A stretch of DNA of 25,117 bases from the NCBI GenBank assembly GCA_964489835.1, contig CAZBBC010000056.1:1-25117 (forward strand), in the 5' to 3' direction. Made by a program: the position numbers and the translations under genes. The notes beneath the pieces are model-generated. The model made no database searches. It saw nothing but the letters and a program-made list of their open reading frames with translations, and had not been told where the DNA came from. Source of the DNA: CAZBBC01 sp964489835. Its GTDB lineage: Bacteria > Calditrichota > Calditrichia > JAJRVZ01. Below, in pieces: positions 6,293 through 15,109 of the stretch; positions within the stretch are counted from its first letter, which is position 1, and each line of letters starts with the position of its first letter.

Positions 6293-7639
6293 TCATTTTT
6301 CGAATTGACGATAACTGATGTAGTTTAAATAGATAATGATTAATAAAGTGATGACTGGTCCGACGAGGTAAAAATTATAAATCATGACAAGAGTAAAGAT
6401 AATCAAAAAATGATAAGCATAACCGGCAAAACGAGGATTATCAAAAAAGATGATACGAATAATGGTTATGATGTATAGTATAAATATTGAAAAGAGGGTG
6501 ATACCACTTAGCAGATTCAAGATCTTGAACCAGGAAATTCCATGGATTAAAGTCATTACCAATACAACCGTTAAAATAACCAGTATAAAGAGAAATTCAC
6601 TTAAAAATTTGGCCAGACTGAGCTGATAATAGCGCAACGGTAATACTTTTAAGAAAATACGGGATTCTTTGACAACATATTTTTCATTGAACTGGTGTGA
6701 ATAATGTTCCCATATGAATAGAAAAGTCAATAGTGAGGCAGCGGTGGCAAAATTTTGATCATAATAAATTTTAATAAAAATTAGTAACAAGACATAAATC
6801 AGGAGGCTGATAATTTTTAATCGCATATAATTTTTATTCCTGATATACGATAACAAATCTTTTATGAACAACGGACGAATAGCCCTTGGTATGATCGCGG
6901 GAAAATTAAAATATGTCAACTTTGACAGTTTTTGAGCCGATTGGTCCAGCCGGGGGCGGAATCTGTACACGATGGTATCCAATGATAACAAGGAAGATTT
7001 CCAGAACTTTCGACAAATGAGCCCGGTACTGATAACTAAAAAAAGGCTGAAATAGAGGGATATATCAGTAAGCCAGTATAAGCTAAAGAATACAATAAAA
7101 TAGAGAACAACGACCAGAAAATAAAGCGCCAGGGCAGAGCGTTTCGAACCTTTTTTTGTTGCCAGAGAATGGGTGATGAATACTGAATAAAGCGGAAAAG
7201 CCACAAATATAAAAATGGCATATAATAAGGGTAAACCTCCGGTAGAAATTGCCAGTGCGGTAAAGATCGGTAAAGAGATCAGAATCATGATGATCTCATA
7301 TTTAAAGAAATAGATCATTATTGCTGTTAGTGTATCGGATGGTGATATAGGTTGTGTACTGAAAATCAATAAACCTTTCTGCCTGGGAAACAGATTGAAA
7401 TATATAAAAGGAGTTGTTGCAACAACAACGATCAGAAGGATATGAATCAAAATATTGCTAAGACCCAGAGGAGTGATTCCCGGCCGTAAAAGAAGTTCAT
7501 TAAAAAATAATACCAGTTTATCGGTAAAAAAAGAATAAAAAATAACGAAGAGAATAATAATCTCAATCCGGATTCGAAATTTTAGATGTCGCCAATAATT
7601 ATGCAGCTGTTGTAGATGACATTTCAGAATAACATTCAT
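6293..7639 (-). CDS. ABC transporter membrane protein (ABC-2 exporter-like)
   Basis: This is a 448-residue, very hydrophobic protein with about ten to twelve predicted membrane helices and a basic amino end. A hydrophilic loop with RPLFIKDLLSYIRNKNYMRLK lies in the middle (about residues 255-275), a pattern typical of the linker before the second half of ABC-2 type permeases (about six helices per half). I recognise no family signature beyond this. Six bases separate it from the preceding small gene and seven from the ATPase gene downstream, so it is the membrane partner of that ATPase. No signal peptide, periplasmic domain or peptidase motif suggests a substrate. Codon use and AT content match the neighbours, with long phenylalanine/isoleucine stretches accounting for the bias. 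Confidence 0.75.
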   Translation of the reverse strand: MNVILKCHLQQLHNYWRHLKFRIRIEIIILFVIFYSFFTDKLVLFFNELLLRPGITPLGLSNILIHILLIVVVATTPFIYFNLFPRQKGLLIFSTQPISPSDTLTAIMIYFFKYEIIMILISLPIFTALAISTGGLPLLYAIFIFVAFPLYSVFITHSLATKKGSKRSALALYFLVVVLYFIVFFSLYWLTDISLYFSLFLVISTGLICRKFWKSSLLSLDTIVYRFRPRLDQSAQKLSKLTYFNFPAIIPRAIRPLFIKDLLSYIRNKNYMRLKIISLLIYVLLLIFIKIYYDQNFATAASLLTFLFIWEHYSHQFNEKYVVKESRIFLKVLPLRYYQLSLAKFLSEFLFILVILTVVLVMTLIHGISWFKILNLLSGITLFSIFILYIITIIRIIFFDNPRFAGYAYHFLIIFTLVMIYNFYLVGPVITLLIIIYLNYISYRQFEK

Positions 7640-7645
7640 AATTCT

Positions 7646-8173
7646 TTAATCCGGATTTTGGCGCATTCGGATTATGTATGAGAGAATATTCTGGTAGCGC
7701 TCATTCAAAGTGGCTTCCCCGCTTTTTCGTATATGCAGGTTATAGATTTTATCGAATTTTCCCGAAGTAGCATGCACCCGCAGCGGTATTTCCGTTAAAG
7801 CCGCCAGATAAGCGCAGATCCCGTCATGATGTCCATTAATATCCATCAGTAAGTCGAAATTCTGCCTCCGGATATTCGCCAGGTATCGATGATTAGGAAC
7901 CCCCAGCCGGTTGCTGTCTCTTTGATGTAGTGCGGATAAATCGATGGTTGAGATTTTTGCCCTAATAAATTCCTGTTCTAAATCTTTAAGAAATTTGCGG
8001 GAGCTAATTTCTTCTGTTTTATCAATAGGAAGAACGATTAGTATGTTTTTTACATTCCTGATTGCATTGAAGAAATCTGTCTCTTTATTTGTTTCTTTTA
8101 TTAAAAACAAACGGCTATCGAGTAGTTTCTCCAAAAAGAAACTTTTTATAAAATTTTGTGATCGTGCATTCAT
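7646..8173 (-). CDS. Small protein of unknown function, possible GT9/DUF6913-like fold
   Basis: This 175-residue soluble protein has a basic N-terminal helix region (FIKSFFLEKLLDSRLFLIKE) and then what looks like alternating strands and helices. Strand-like pieces are NILIVLPID (about 44-52), ISTIDLSALH (about 74-83) and FDLLMDINGHHD (about 106-117). The order recalls a single Rossmann-like domain, and FDLLMDING followed by YLAALTEIPLRVHA resembles the N-terminal part of family 9 glycosyltransferases and the DUF6913 proteins of Bacteroidetes. There is no donor-binding half, so catalytic activity as a glycosyltransferase is doubtful. Its start lies three bases after the rarA stop and its stop six bases before the ABC permease. 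I do not recognise it with certainty. Confidence 0.6.
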   Translation of the reverse strand: MNARSQNFIKSFFLEKLLDSRLFLIKETNKETDFFNAIRNVKNILIVLPIDKTEEISSRKFLKDLEQEFIRAKISTIDLSALHQRDSNRLGVPNHRYLANIRRQNFDLLMDINGHHDGICAYLAALTEIPLRVHATSGKFDKIYNLHIRKSGEATLNERYQNILSYIIRMRQNPD

Positions 8174-8176
8174 TTT

Positions 8177-9526
8177 TTATTTTTTTCCGTCCGCTTTTTT
8201 GCGTTTTGGCCAAAGCTGATTTAATCTCTCCCTGAGAATTTTTTCTCGCCCCAGATCTGTTGGTTGATAATAAATTTTTTCCTTCAGTTTATCTGGTAAA
8301 TACGTATCCAGAACAAAATGTTCCGGATAATCGTGGGGATATTTATAGTTATTACCATATTTTAACTCTTTCATCAGATTGGTAGGCGCATTTCTTATAT
8401 GAAGAGGAACTTCTATCGAAGGATTCCGGCGAACATCTTTTGCCGCATGCTCAATTGCCAGATAAGCGGCGTTACTTTTAGGACACCCGGCTAAATAAGT
8501 ACTCACCTGGGCTAATACGATTCTTGCTTCTGGTAAACCGATGGCATGGACAGCCTGAAGACCGGAATTAGCCAGAGAAAGTGCATAGGGTTCGGCATTT
8601 CCGATATCTTCGGAAGCCAGTATGATCAACCGCCGGGCGATAAAAACCGGATCTTCACCACTTTCAAGCATCCGTGCCAGATAATAGACGGCTGCATCGG
8701 GGTCGCTACCTCTTATACTTTTAATGAAAGCCGATATCAAATCATAATGATAATCACCCTTTTTATCATATAGCAAGGCATTGTGTCTGGCAACTTCCGT
8801 AATTACTTCAGTGGTGATATCGACAGGGCTCGTATCATTTTCTAAATAGGCAAGACAGCTTTCCAGTAGATTTAATATTCGCCTGGCATCTCCGGAACCA
8901 TAATGAAGTAACTCTTCCATTCCACTGACGGTGATTTCCTGTGCAGATAATATCTTATCCTCACCGATGGCACGCATAACAATGCGCTTTAAATCTTCCT
9001 CATTTAATGGGGCTAATTTTATAACCTGGCAACGGGAGAGGAGCGGAGAAATAACCTCAAATGAGGGATTTTCAGTGGTGGCGCCGATTAATTTAATTGT
9101 ACCGTCTTCAACGGCATGAAGCAGACCATCCTGCTGTGCTTTATTATAGCGGTGGATCTCATCGATGAATAATAAGTGGCTTTTCTGCTGTTGCCGGAAT
9201 ACCTGTTGTGCCCGATCGATGATAGCTTGCAGATCTTTTTTCCCTGATGTGACGGCAGAAAGCATCGAAAATGGAATCTTACTTTCAACGGCAATAACCT
9301 TTGCCAGGGTTGTCTTACCGACACCCGGTGGCCCCCAGAAGATCAATGAGGGGGGAATACCCTTTTCGATTTGGCGCCGGAGCGGAGAATCTTTTGCAAA
9401 ATATTTTTCATGACCGATAACACCATCAAAAGTATCCGGCCGACATCTTTCCGCTAAAGGTATCTGCGAATTGTCAATATCTCCCTTAGTTTTGATAAAT
9501 AAATCACTGGTTTTTTGTATATACAT
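8177..9526 (-). CDS. rarA: Replication-associated recombination protein A (RarA/MgsA)
   Basis: This is a clamp-loader-like AAA+ ATPase of 449 residues, the usual length, that acts at stalled replication forks and single-stranded DNA ends. After a short N-terminus comes LAERCRPDTFDGVIGHEKYF, then Walker A GPPGVGKT (65-72), Walker B LLFIDEIH (118-125), sensor 1 GATTEN (148-153) and the arginine finger R165 in SPLLSRC. The C-terminal part has the family's tetramerisation and helix-bundle region, including GSDPDAAVYYLARMLESGEDP and RNAPTNLMKELKYG. The protein seems complete. It is the first gene of a tight four-gene run with the small unknown gene and an ABC transporter; I know of no functional reason for that pairing. 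GGAG lies about 15 bases before the ATG, rather far for a ribosome-binding site. Confidence 0.95.
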   Translation of the reverse strand: MYIQKTSDLFIKTKGDIDNSQIPLAERCRPDTFDGVIGHEKYFAKDSPLRRQIEKGIPPSLIFWGPPGVGKTTLAKVIAVESKIPFSMLSAVTSGKKDLQAIIDRAQQVFRQQQKSHLLFIDEIHRYNKAQQDGLLHAVEDGTIKLIGATTENPSFEVISPLLSRCQVIKLAPLNEEDLKRIVMRAIGEDKILSAQEITVSGMEELLHYGSGDARRILNLLESCLAYLENDTSPVDITTEVITEVARHNALLYDKKGDYHYDLISAFIKSIRGSDPDAAVYYLARMLESGEDPVFIARRLIILASEDIGNAEPYALSLANSGLQAVHAIGLPEARIVLAQVSTYLAGCPKSNAAYLAIEHAAKDVRRNPSIEVPLHIRNAPTNLMKELKYGNNYKYPHDYPEHFVLDTYLPDKLKEKIYYQPTDLGREKILRERLNQLWPKRKKADGKK

Positions 9527-9633
9527 GATTATTTAGTTTGCTCCAAAAAATAAGATACATATCATTGGAAATGACAAAAAAATTTAGCAAAAAAACTCCA
9601 GCAATTTATTACTGCAAAAAATCATCCAGCGTT

Positions 9634-11757
9634 TTACTCGATGGCAATCTTCCATAACGCAAAGTAAGTCGTGTTAACTGCACTGGTGGAAATTTGCAGC
9701 CGGTTTTTCCCATGATGTACCAGATTATTAATCCGGAACTTTTCAAACTTTAATTCATCGGCTTCCGAGAGTGTATATCGTGGCGTATATTCGGCCTGAA
9801 TAAACCGGTTGTTTACGGAAATATTGATCTCACTGGCGCTGGTGAATGCCAGCGGATATTTTTTCTCGGTCCGGTATCCCCACATTTTCAACCACAGACT
9901 ATTTTTTAAGTTGATGGAGGCTGGAATGTTAAAAGTGAAGACAATGGCGTCATTGAGAGGTGGATTTCTATAGGCAAAAGCATAGCCAAGGAACCATACC
10001 TGTTTCTTGATAGGATCCGGTTTTTGAATTTCAGGTGCATTTATAGGATCGGAATGAAACAGGTGATTTTCATCAATATAGCCCAACTGAATACTACCCA
10101 ACTCATTTTTAGGTGAGATACCTCTTGGGCTGAATAAAAGTGAGAAAAGTGGCGTATAGATAAACGTATAGGCGGTCGGAAAATCCTCACCAATCTGAAT
10201 AGTTTTTGGTTCCGGTGTTTGGTGAAAATCAACGGAACCGAAACGAACCTGATATTGTCCAGGTTTTAGATCACCTTGCCAGGTGCCGGTAGCTATTTCT
10301 TTTTCGTTCAGATAGATCTTACCATTGACAGGAACAGTTTTTAATGTGATCCACAGAGATGATTTTTTCAATGTAAAATGAACCTGTTGGCGGGAAATTG
10401 ATTCGCTCAAGTGTACGATTTTCTCCGATGGCTGGGCGGTATATCCGTCTTTTTGTAAAGAAATCACATATGAACCCAGAGACATCTTATCCAAAATATA
10501 ATCTGTCATGTATCCGGAAGACTGACCGTCGATGAGAATGTCAGCACCAGGAATATTTGATGATACTTCAATTAAACCATAAATGATTCCGCTGTTCTTT
10601 GATTTCATCGTAGAGCGCGGGACAAACTTAAAGGTTAAATCTAAACTATCTCCTGCGGAAACGATAACATCGGCAAACGGCGGAAGGACATTATAGTTAT
10701 CTTTTTTCAGGGCAATCCGGTAGTCACCGGGCGGTAACCGTAATTTCGAATTTTCTCTAACGGCTCCGTAAAACTCATTTCTCACGAATACTTTAGCATC
10801 AGGATGAGATGAATGAAGATTTATACATGCGCTTTCCGGATTTTCAATGGGTGTTAGTGAGAAATTCAGGGTTGTTGTATCCATACCATGGATATCGATT
10901 TTATAAAAGGGGGGGGATGATTTAAATCCTTTTTTACGATAGGTAATTTGATAACTGCCCGCTGCTAATCGAATCGGATGATCCGGGGATGTTCCCAGTT
11001 TTAGCTTTTCATTAATGTACAGCTGGCCCTGACTTTCATTGGCCTCAACTAGAAGATAACCTCTGGGCTGATCGTTAAACAGATTTGCTAAGAGAAAATA
11101 GACAATTATTGCCAAAATAAAGATTACAGGTATCGCCCATAAAGAAATACGCAGAATTTTTTTAGGTAGGGAAATAACTTCAATAGTAAATTCATCCTGG
11201 CTATCAAATTCCTCCAGGGTTAACCAACGGGTTTCACCGAGATGATTTTCATATAACTTATAATCGGAGTGTGACTGTTTAAAGGAGTCATTTTCCTTTT
11301 CTCCCTGAACGTTTTTTACACGTGACAGGCGCTTCTTCCTGATCTCCTCGGTTGTCTCATGCTCAGTCTGCAGGCGCTTTTCAATGTCCGCGGATATTTG
11401 GTCTTTTAAATCTTTGATATACGCATTGACTTCCCGGCTTTTGGGAACTTTAGTCCTTTTCCCCCAGGCTAAAACGGCCGATATTCTTTCAACAAAACTT
11501 TTCTGGTATGGATAGTATTCATGCTGCTGATCAATTTCGTTTTTAGTCAGCCATTTGAATTCATGCAGGTGGTTCGAACATCTAATGAAGGCCTTATGTA
11601 CTGAGAAAAGTTCCGCTTCGATCTGACGGTTAAGATAAGTTTTTAAGGCATAGGGAAGATCCTTCTTTAAATCGGGATTATTTTTTTCCGAGGGATTTCC
11701 GTTTATGCCTTTTTGAAATTGATCCGATGAGTTTTTAAAAGAATGATCATTTGTCAT
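9634..11757 (-). CDS. Membrane-anchored protein with four PEGA-like repeats
   Basis: This is a 707-residue protein with a hydrophilic, presumably cytoplasmic N-terminus (1-200), a single membrane helix (about 203-226) and a large extracytoplasmic part. That part contains four PEGA-like beta repeats at about 233-302, 310-380, 394-464 and 468-536. Each follows the pattern of a strand, a bound-ligand-like 'gxxyvn' segment, LxxGxYxIxxxKxGY and a closing strand. The C-terminal 170 residues look like one more beta-rich domain, similar in texture to galactose-binding-like folds. The cytoplasmic part has a duplicated motif, NHLHEFKWLTKNEIDQQHE (62-80) and NHLGETRWLTLEEFDSQDE (171-189), joined by a charged, probably coiled segment. 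PEGA domains are thought to act in surface or peptidoglycan-associated roles; the exact function is unknown. It lies about 110 bases before rarA. No ribosome-binding site is apparent. Confidence 0.78.
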   Translation of the reverse strand: MTNDHSFKNSSDQFQKGINGNPSEKNNPDLKKDLPYALKTYLNRQIEAELFSVHKAFIRCSNHLHEFKWLTKNEIDQQHEYYPYQKSFVERISAVLAWGKRTKVPKSREVNAYIKDLKDQISADIEKRLQTEHETTEEIRKKRLSRVKNVQGEKENDSFKQSHSDYKLYENHLGETRWLTLEEFDSQDEFTIEVISLPKKILRISLWAIPVIFILAIIVYFLLANLFNDQPRGYLLVEANESQGQLYINEKLKLGTSPDHPIRLAAGSYQITYRKKGFKSSPPFYKIDIHGMDTTTLNFSLTPIENPESACINLHSSHPDAKVFVRNEFYGAVRENSKLRLPPGDYRIALKKDNYNVLPPFADVIVSAGDSLDLTFKFVPRSTMKSKNSGIIYGLIEVSSNIPGADILIDGQSSGYMTDYILDKMSLGSYVISLQKDGYTAQPSEKIVHLSESISRQQVHFTLKKSSLWITLKTVPVNGKIYLNEKEIATGTWQGDLKPGQYQVRFGSVDFHQTPEPKTIQIGEDFPTAYTFIYTPLFSLLFSPRGISPKNELGSIQLGYIDENHLFHSDPINAPEIQKPDPIKKQVWFLGYAFAYRNPPLNDAIVFTFNIPASINLKNSLWLKMWGYRTEKKYPLAFTSASEINISVNNRFIQAEYTPRYTLSEADELKFEKFRINNLVHHGKNRLQISTSAVNTTYFALWKIAIE

Positions 11758-11817
11758 TATTTATTTACCGATTCTACCATGTAGATAATAGTTCAAAATT
11801 AAATGTGTTCAATTCAA

Positions 11818-11849
11818 TTCCCCCTTAGCAAAGGGGGTTAGGGGGTTGT
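11818..11849 (+). repeat. REP-like palindrome B, copy 1
   Basis: CCCCCTT (11820-11826) and AAGGGGG (11831-11837) form a 7-bp stem with a 4-base loop, followed by TTAGGGGGTTGT. The whole unit is an inverted copy of 11885-11916. Confidence 0.8.
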
Positions 11850-11884
11850 TTTTAACATAATCTTTTGAAATATGCCAATACTTT

Positions 11885-11916
11885 ACATCCCCTTAGTCCC
11901 CTTTTTTAAGGGGAAA
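11885..11916 (-). repeat. REP-like palindrome B, copy 2 (inverted)
   Basis: CCCCTT (11898-11903) and AAGGGG (11908-11913) form a stem, with the CATCCCCTTAGT tail on the left. Read on the minus strand it is essentially identical to the copy at 18309-18340 and similar to copy 1, so copies 1 and 2 face each other 35 bases apart. Confidence 0.8.
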
Positions 11917-12077
11917 CTTTACTGTTGCTATTTGATAAATCTAAAATTCATAAATTATTCAGGCTAAATATTTAATTTTTTTAATCAAATAAATTCTGTG
12001 TTCTCTGCCTGCCCGCCCACTGGCGTGGTGGTTTAATCTTTTAATCCCTTTTTCATTCTTTCATACATCTTTTAATA

Positions 12078-14726
12078 CTAGCTAAATTTCCGGTATGTAG
12101 CGGTCAGCTTGATCAGACTGTCTTTTATTTTTGCCAGTTTTTCTTTCTCACTGCTGATGATGTTTTCCGGTGCTTTATCGATAAAATTTTTATTGGCTAG
12201 TTTGGCGGAGATACTTTTTTCAAGTCCCTGTAGACGGAGAATTTCCTTGTTTAATCGGGCTTTTTCTATTTCCATATCGATGAGATCAGCTAATAAAATA
12301 AATAATTCAGTTCCTTCCACAACAGCCGTAGCAGTGGCACTTTTTTCCAGGTCAGCCGAATAGTGTTTAATTTTATCCACTTTGGCCAGACTGGAAAAAT
12401 AGTCTTCATTACGCTTGATGATATCCAGAGTGTCCGCATCGCTGCGGACATAAAGCGGTGCACTCTTACCGGGGGGAACATTCATTTCGGCCCGGACATT
12501 TCTGATGGCGCCGACAAGTGCCTGGATAAAAACCATTTCTTTCTCCGACGATTCGTCCAGATATTTGTTTTTTGCTTCCGTCCAGGGACTGGTGACAATA
12601 CTTTCCTCGTCTCCGGTTTTAAAGGACTGCCATACTTCTTCGGTGATAAAAGGAATGAAGGGATGAAGAATACCCATCGTTTCTTTCATAATATAAGAGG
12701 CCACGCTCAGAGCGGCACGTCGTTCATCGACATTGTCATCGTCATAAAGACGTTTTTTGATCAATTCAAGGTACCAGTCACAGTATTCATGCCAGAAAAA
12801 CTGATAGATCGTGTTTAAAGCATCATTGAGTTTATATCGGTTTAAGTATGATTCTGCTTGCCCGGCGGCTCGTTGAAAACTGCTCAGGATCCAGCGATCG
12901 GCCAATTCAAAATGAGTGTAGTATTCTTCAAAATCGATATCAACTTCTTTCAGATGCATGGACAGAAAGCGGTATGCATTCCAGATCTTATTGGAAAAAT
13001 TTCGTCCCATTTCAAAATGTTTGGTGGACAGATTTATATCCTGCCCTTCCGAACTGAGCATGATCAGTGTAAAGCGAACGGCATCAGCACTGTATTGATC
13101 GATCATTTCCAGGGGATCGATACCGTTACCCAGTGACTTGCTCATTTTGCGCCCGTGTTCATCGCGGACAATCCCATTTAGAAAAACATCATGAAAAGGA
13201 ACATCACCTATAAACTCCAGACCGGCCATGATCATCCGTGCAACCCAGAAGAAGATAATATCCGGCGCAGTAACCAGTAGATCAGTAGGGTAAAAATATT
13301 TGAGATCTTTGCTTTCCTCCGGCCAACCCTGGGTGGAAAAAGGCCAGAGCCAGGAGGAGAACCAGGTATCCAGAACATCCTTATCCTGTCGAATATTATG
13401 ACTCCCGCATTTTGAACATGTCTCCGGTTTTTCCCTTAAAACCATCATATGATCACAATCGTCACAATAATAAACGGGTATACGATGCCCCCACCAGAGT
13501 TGCCGGGAGATACACCAATCCCGAACATTTTCCATCCAGTGTTCATAGGTACGAAACCAGCGGTCGTGAGGATAGAGTTTTACTTTGCCCTCTTTAACCA
13601 CTTCCAGGGCTGGTTTGGCTAAGGGGGCAACTTTCACAAACCATTGTTCGGAAAGATACGGTTCGATGATCGTATTACAACGGTGACAGTGGCCGACACT
13701 ATGATGATGATTAGTAACTTTTTCTAAATAACCAAGTTTTTTCATTTCCTGAATGACCTGATTTCGAGCCACAAAACGATCGTTACCGGCAAAGGGGCCG
13801 GCATTTTTATTCAGGGTGCCATCGGTATTCATGATATTAATTTGTTCCAGCTGATGTCTTTCACCGATCAGGAAATCATTAGGATCATGTGCCGGGGTAA
13901 CTTTCACGGCACCGGTGCCAAATTCGGGATCGACAAAATCATCGGCAATCACCGAAATTTCACGATCCATCAGGGGCAATATCAATTTTTTACCGATCAG
14001 ATGTTTATAACGTTTATCATTCGGATTAACGGCAACGGCCGTATCACCGAGCATGGTTTCCGGACGGGTCGTGGCCACAACCAATTCTCCCTGATGGCCC
14101 TGATAGGGATAAATAAAATACCAGAGATGGCCGTCGGTTTCCTTATGTTCCACTTCTTCGTCGGACAGAGCGGTGGAACAACGGGGACACCAGTTGATGA
14201 TATATTTGCCTTTATAGATCAGGTCCTTTTCATATAAGCGGATAAAGACTTCTTTAACAGCGTTGGAAAGGCTCTCGTCCATGGTAAATCGTTCCCGGGA
14301 CCAGTCACAGGAGCAACCTAGTTTTTTTAACTGATGGATTATCGTCGAGCCGTATTTTTCACGCCATTCCCAAACTTTTTCAACAAATTTTTCCCGGCCC
14401 AGATCGTGACGTGAAATATTCTCTTTGGCCAGACTTCTTTCAACCACATTTTGGGTGGCAATACCGGCATGATCGGTTCCCGGTTGCCAGAGTGCTTCAA
14501 AGCCTTTTTTTCTCTTATAGCGGATATAAATATCCTGGATCGTATTATTAAAAGCATGTCCGGCATGAAGAATATCGGTCACATTCGGAGGAGGAATGAC
14601 AATAACATACGCTTTTTTGTCAGCTGTCGGATTGGCGGCAAAATAGTTCTTTTTCAGCCAGAATTTATACCATTTATCTTCGACTCTTTTCGGATCGTAA
14701 ACTTTTTCTATAGAAGCCTTACTCAT
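12078..14726 (-). CDS. valS: Valyl-tRNA synthetase
   Basis: This is a class I aminoacyl-tRNA synthetase that charges tRNA-Val in the cytoplasm. From the chosen start it has 882 residues, normal for the family. The HIGH-type motif appears as HAGH (54-57) in PPPNVTDILHAGHAF, the editing domain includes TTRPETMLGDTAV and GTGAVKVTPAHDPND, and the KMSKS loop is GRKMSKSLGNGIDP. Cysteine pairs (CPRC, CHRC, CDDC with CSKC) suggest zinc ribbons. The last about 65 residues form the valyl-specific coiled-coil arm. I start at 14726, where AGGAG lies seven bases upstream; an in-frame ATG at 14768 would add 14 residues with no family resemblance. The upstream region shows no T-box element. It seems transcribed alone, with long gaps on both sides. 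Confidence 0.97.
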   Translation of the reverse strand: MSKASIEKVYDPKRVEDKWYKFWLKKNYFAANPTADKKAYVIVIPPPNVTDILHAGHAFNNTIQDIYIRYKRKKGFEALWQPGTDHAGIATQNVVERSLAKENISRHDLGREKFVEKVWEWREKYGSTIIHQLKKLGCSCDWSRERFTMDESLSNAVKEVFIRLYEKDLIYKGKYIINWCPRCSTALSDEEVEHKETDGHLWYFIYPYQGHQGELVVATTRPETMLGDTAVAVNPNDKRYKHLIGKKLILPLMDREISVIADDFVDPEFGTGAVKVTPAHDPNDFLIGERHQLEQINIMNTDGTLNKNAGPFAGNDRFVARNQVIQEMKKLGYLEKVTNHHHSVGHCHRCNTIIEPYLSEQWFVKVAPLAKPALEVVKEGKVKLYPHDRWFRTYEHWMENVRDWCISRQLWWGHRIPVYYCDDCDHMMVLREKPETCSKCGSHNIRQDKDVLDTWFSSWLWPFSTQGWPEESKDLKYFYPTDLLVTAPDIIFFWVARMIMAGLEFIGDVPFHDVFLNGIVRDEHGRKMSKSLGNGIDPLEMIDQYSADAVRFTLIMLSSEGQDINLSTKHFEMGRNFSNKIWNAYRFLSMHLKEVDIDFEEYYTHFELADRWILSSFQRAAGQAESYLNRYKLNDALNTIYQFFWHEYCDWYLELIKKRLYDDDNVDERRAALSVASYIMKETMGILHPFIPFITEEVWQSFKTGDEESIVTSPWTEAKNKYLDESSEKEMVFIQALVGAIRNVRAEMNVPPGKSAPLYVRSDADTLDIIKRNEDYFSSLAKVDKIKHYSADLEKSATATAVVEGTELFILLADLIDMEIEKARLNKEILRLQGLEKSISAKLANKNFIDKAPENIISSEKEKLAKIKDSLIKLTATYRKFS

Positions 14727-14730
14727 CAAA

Positions 14731-14736
14731 TCTCCT
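14731..14736 (-). promoter_or_regulatory. Ribosome-binding site that fixes the valS start
   Basis: On the minus strand AGGAGA stands four bases before the ATG at 14726. No comparable site precedes the earlier in-frame ATG at 14768, which decides the start. Confidence 0.75.
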
Positions 14737-15018
14737 AAACATATGAATATTTCATTTCGCGTGGACAATTTTTCTGTGATTTAGCGTCTCTACTGAAAAA
14801 TTTACCCATTGGTCAAATAAATAAATTTCAACCAGAACTTCAGCTGTTTGGCCAGGACGGAATAATATTGTATTTCCCTATAAACTATAACGGCTATTCA
14901 GAACAGTTTAACATATAATTTATGAATCTTCGACATCTTTTTCTAATAATAATCGAATTTTCTTACAGGGGATTTTTGAGGATTTTCGGGCCGAGATAAG
15001 CGAGGGAGAAAAATTTGA

Positions 15019-15065
15019 TCAACAGAATAGTTATAAACGATGGTGTGTATCAAAATTTCTGTTGA
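15019..15065 (-). repeat. Inverted repeat behind the lipoprotein gene
   Basis: TCAACAGAA and TTCTGTTGA are exact complements separated by 29 bases. On the minus strand the second arm runs into TCAAATTTTTC. The stem is AT-rich and the loop long, so a terminator role is only possible. Confidence 0.4.
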
Positions 15066-15109
15066 AAGACCGTTTTTTCATTGTGCCCTTTCAGTAATGA
15101 TTAGATCTT

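Larger units (their letters stand above)
11758..12077. other. Repeat-filled intergenic region, no gene
   Basis: No gene was found in these 320 bases between valS and the PEGA gene. They carry an inverted pair of CCCC/GGGG palindromes (11818-11849 and 11885-11916), a 12-base segment ATTCAGGCTAAA (11957-11968) repeated inverted at 25029-25040, and a stretch near 11996-12035 (TTCTGTGTTCTCTGCC onward) that looks like another degenerate dispersed repeat. Confidence 0.65.
14727..15109. other. Intergenic region upstream of valS, no gene
   Basis: No gene was found here. It should contain the valS promoter, but I cannot point to one with confidence. A 9-base inverted repeat, TCAACAGAA (15019-15027) with TTCTGTTGA (15057-15065), lies behind the lipoprotein gene and is followed on the minus strand by a T-rich stretch; it may end that transcript. 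Confidence 0.5.

Noticed and set aside
12109..14738. Several plus-strand open frames opposite valS
   Set aside because: They are antisense shadows of a clearly identified synthetase gene, with no ribosome-binding sites or family motifs.
14727..14900. Possible T-box or other riboswitch ahead of valS
   Set aside because: No T-box core sequence was found on the minus strand, and T-boxes are rare outside Firmicutes and relatives.
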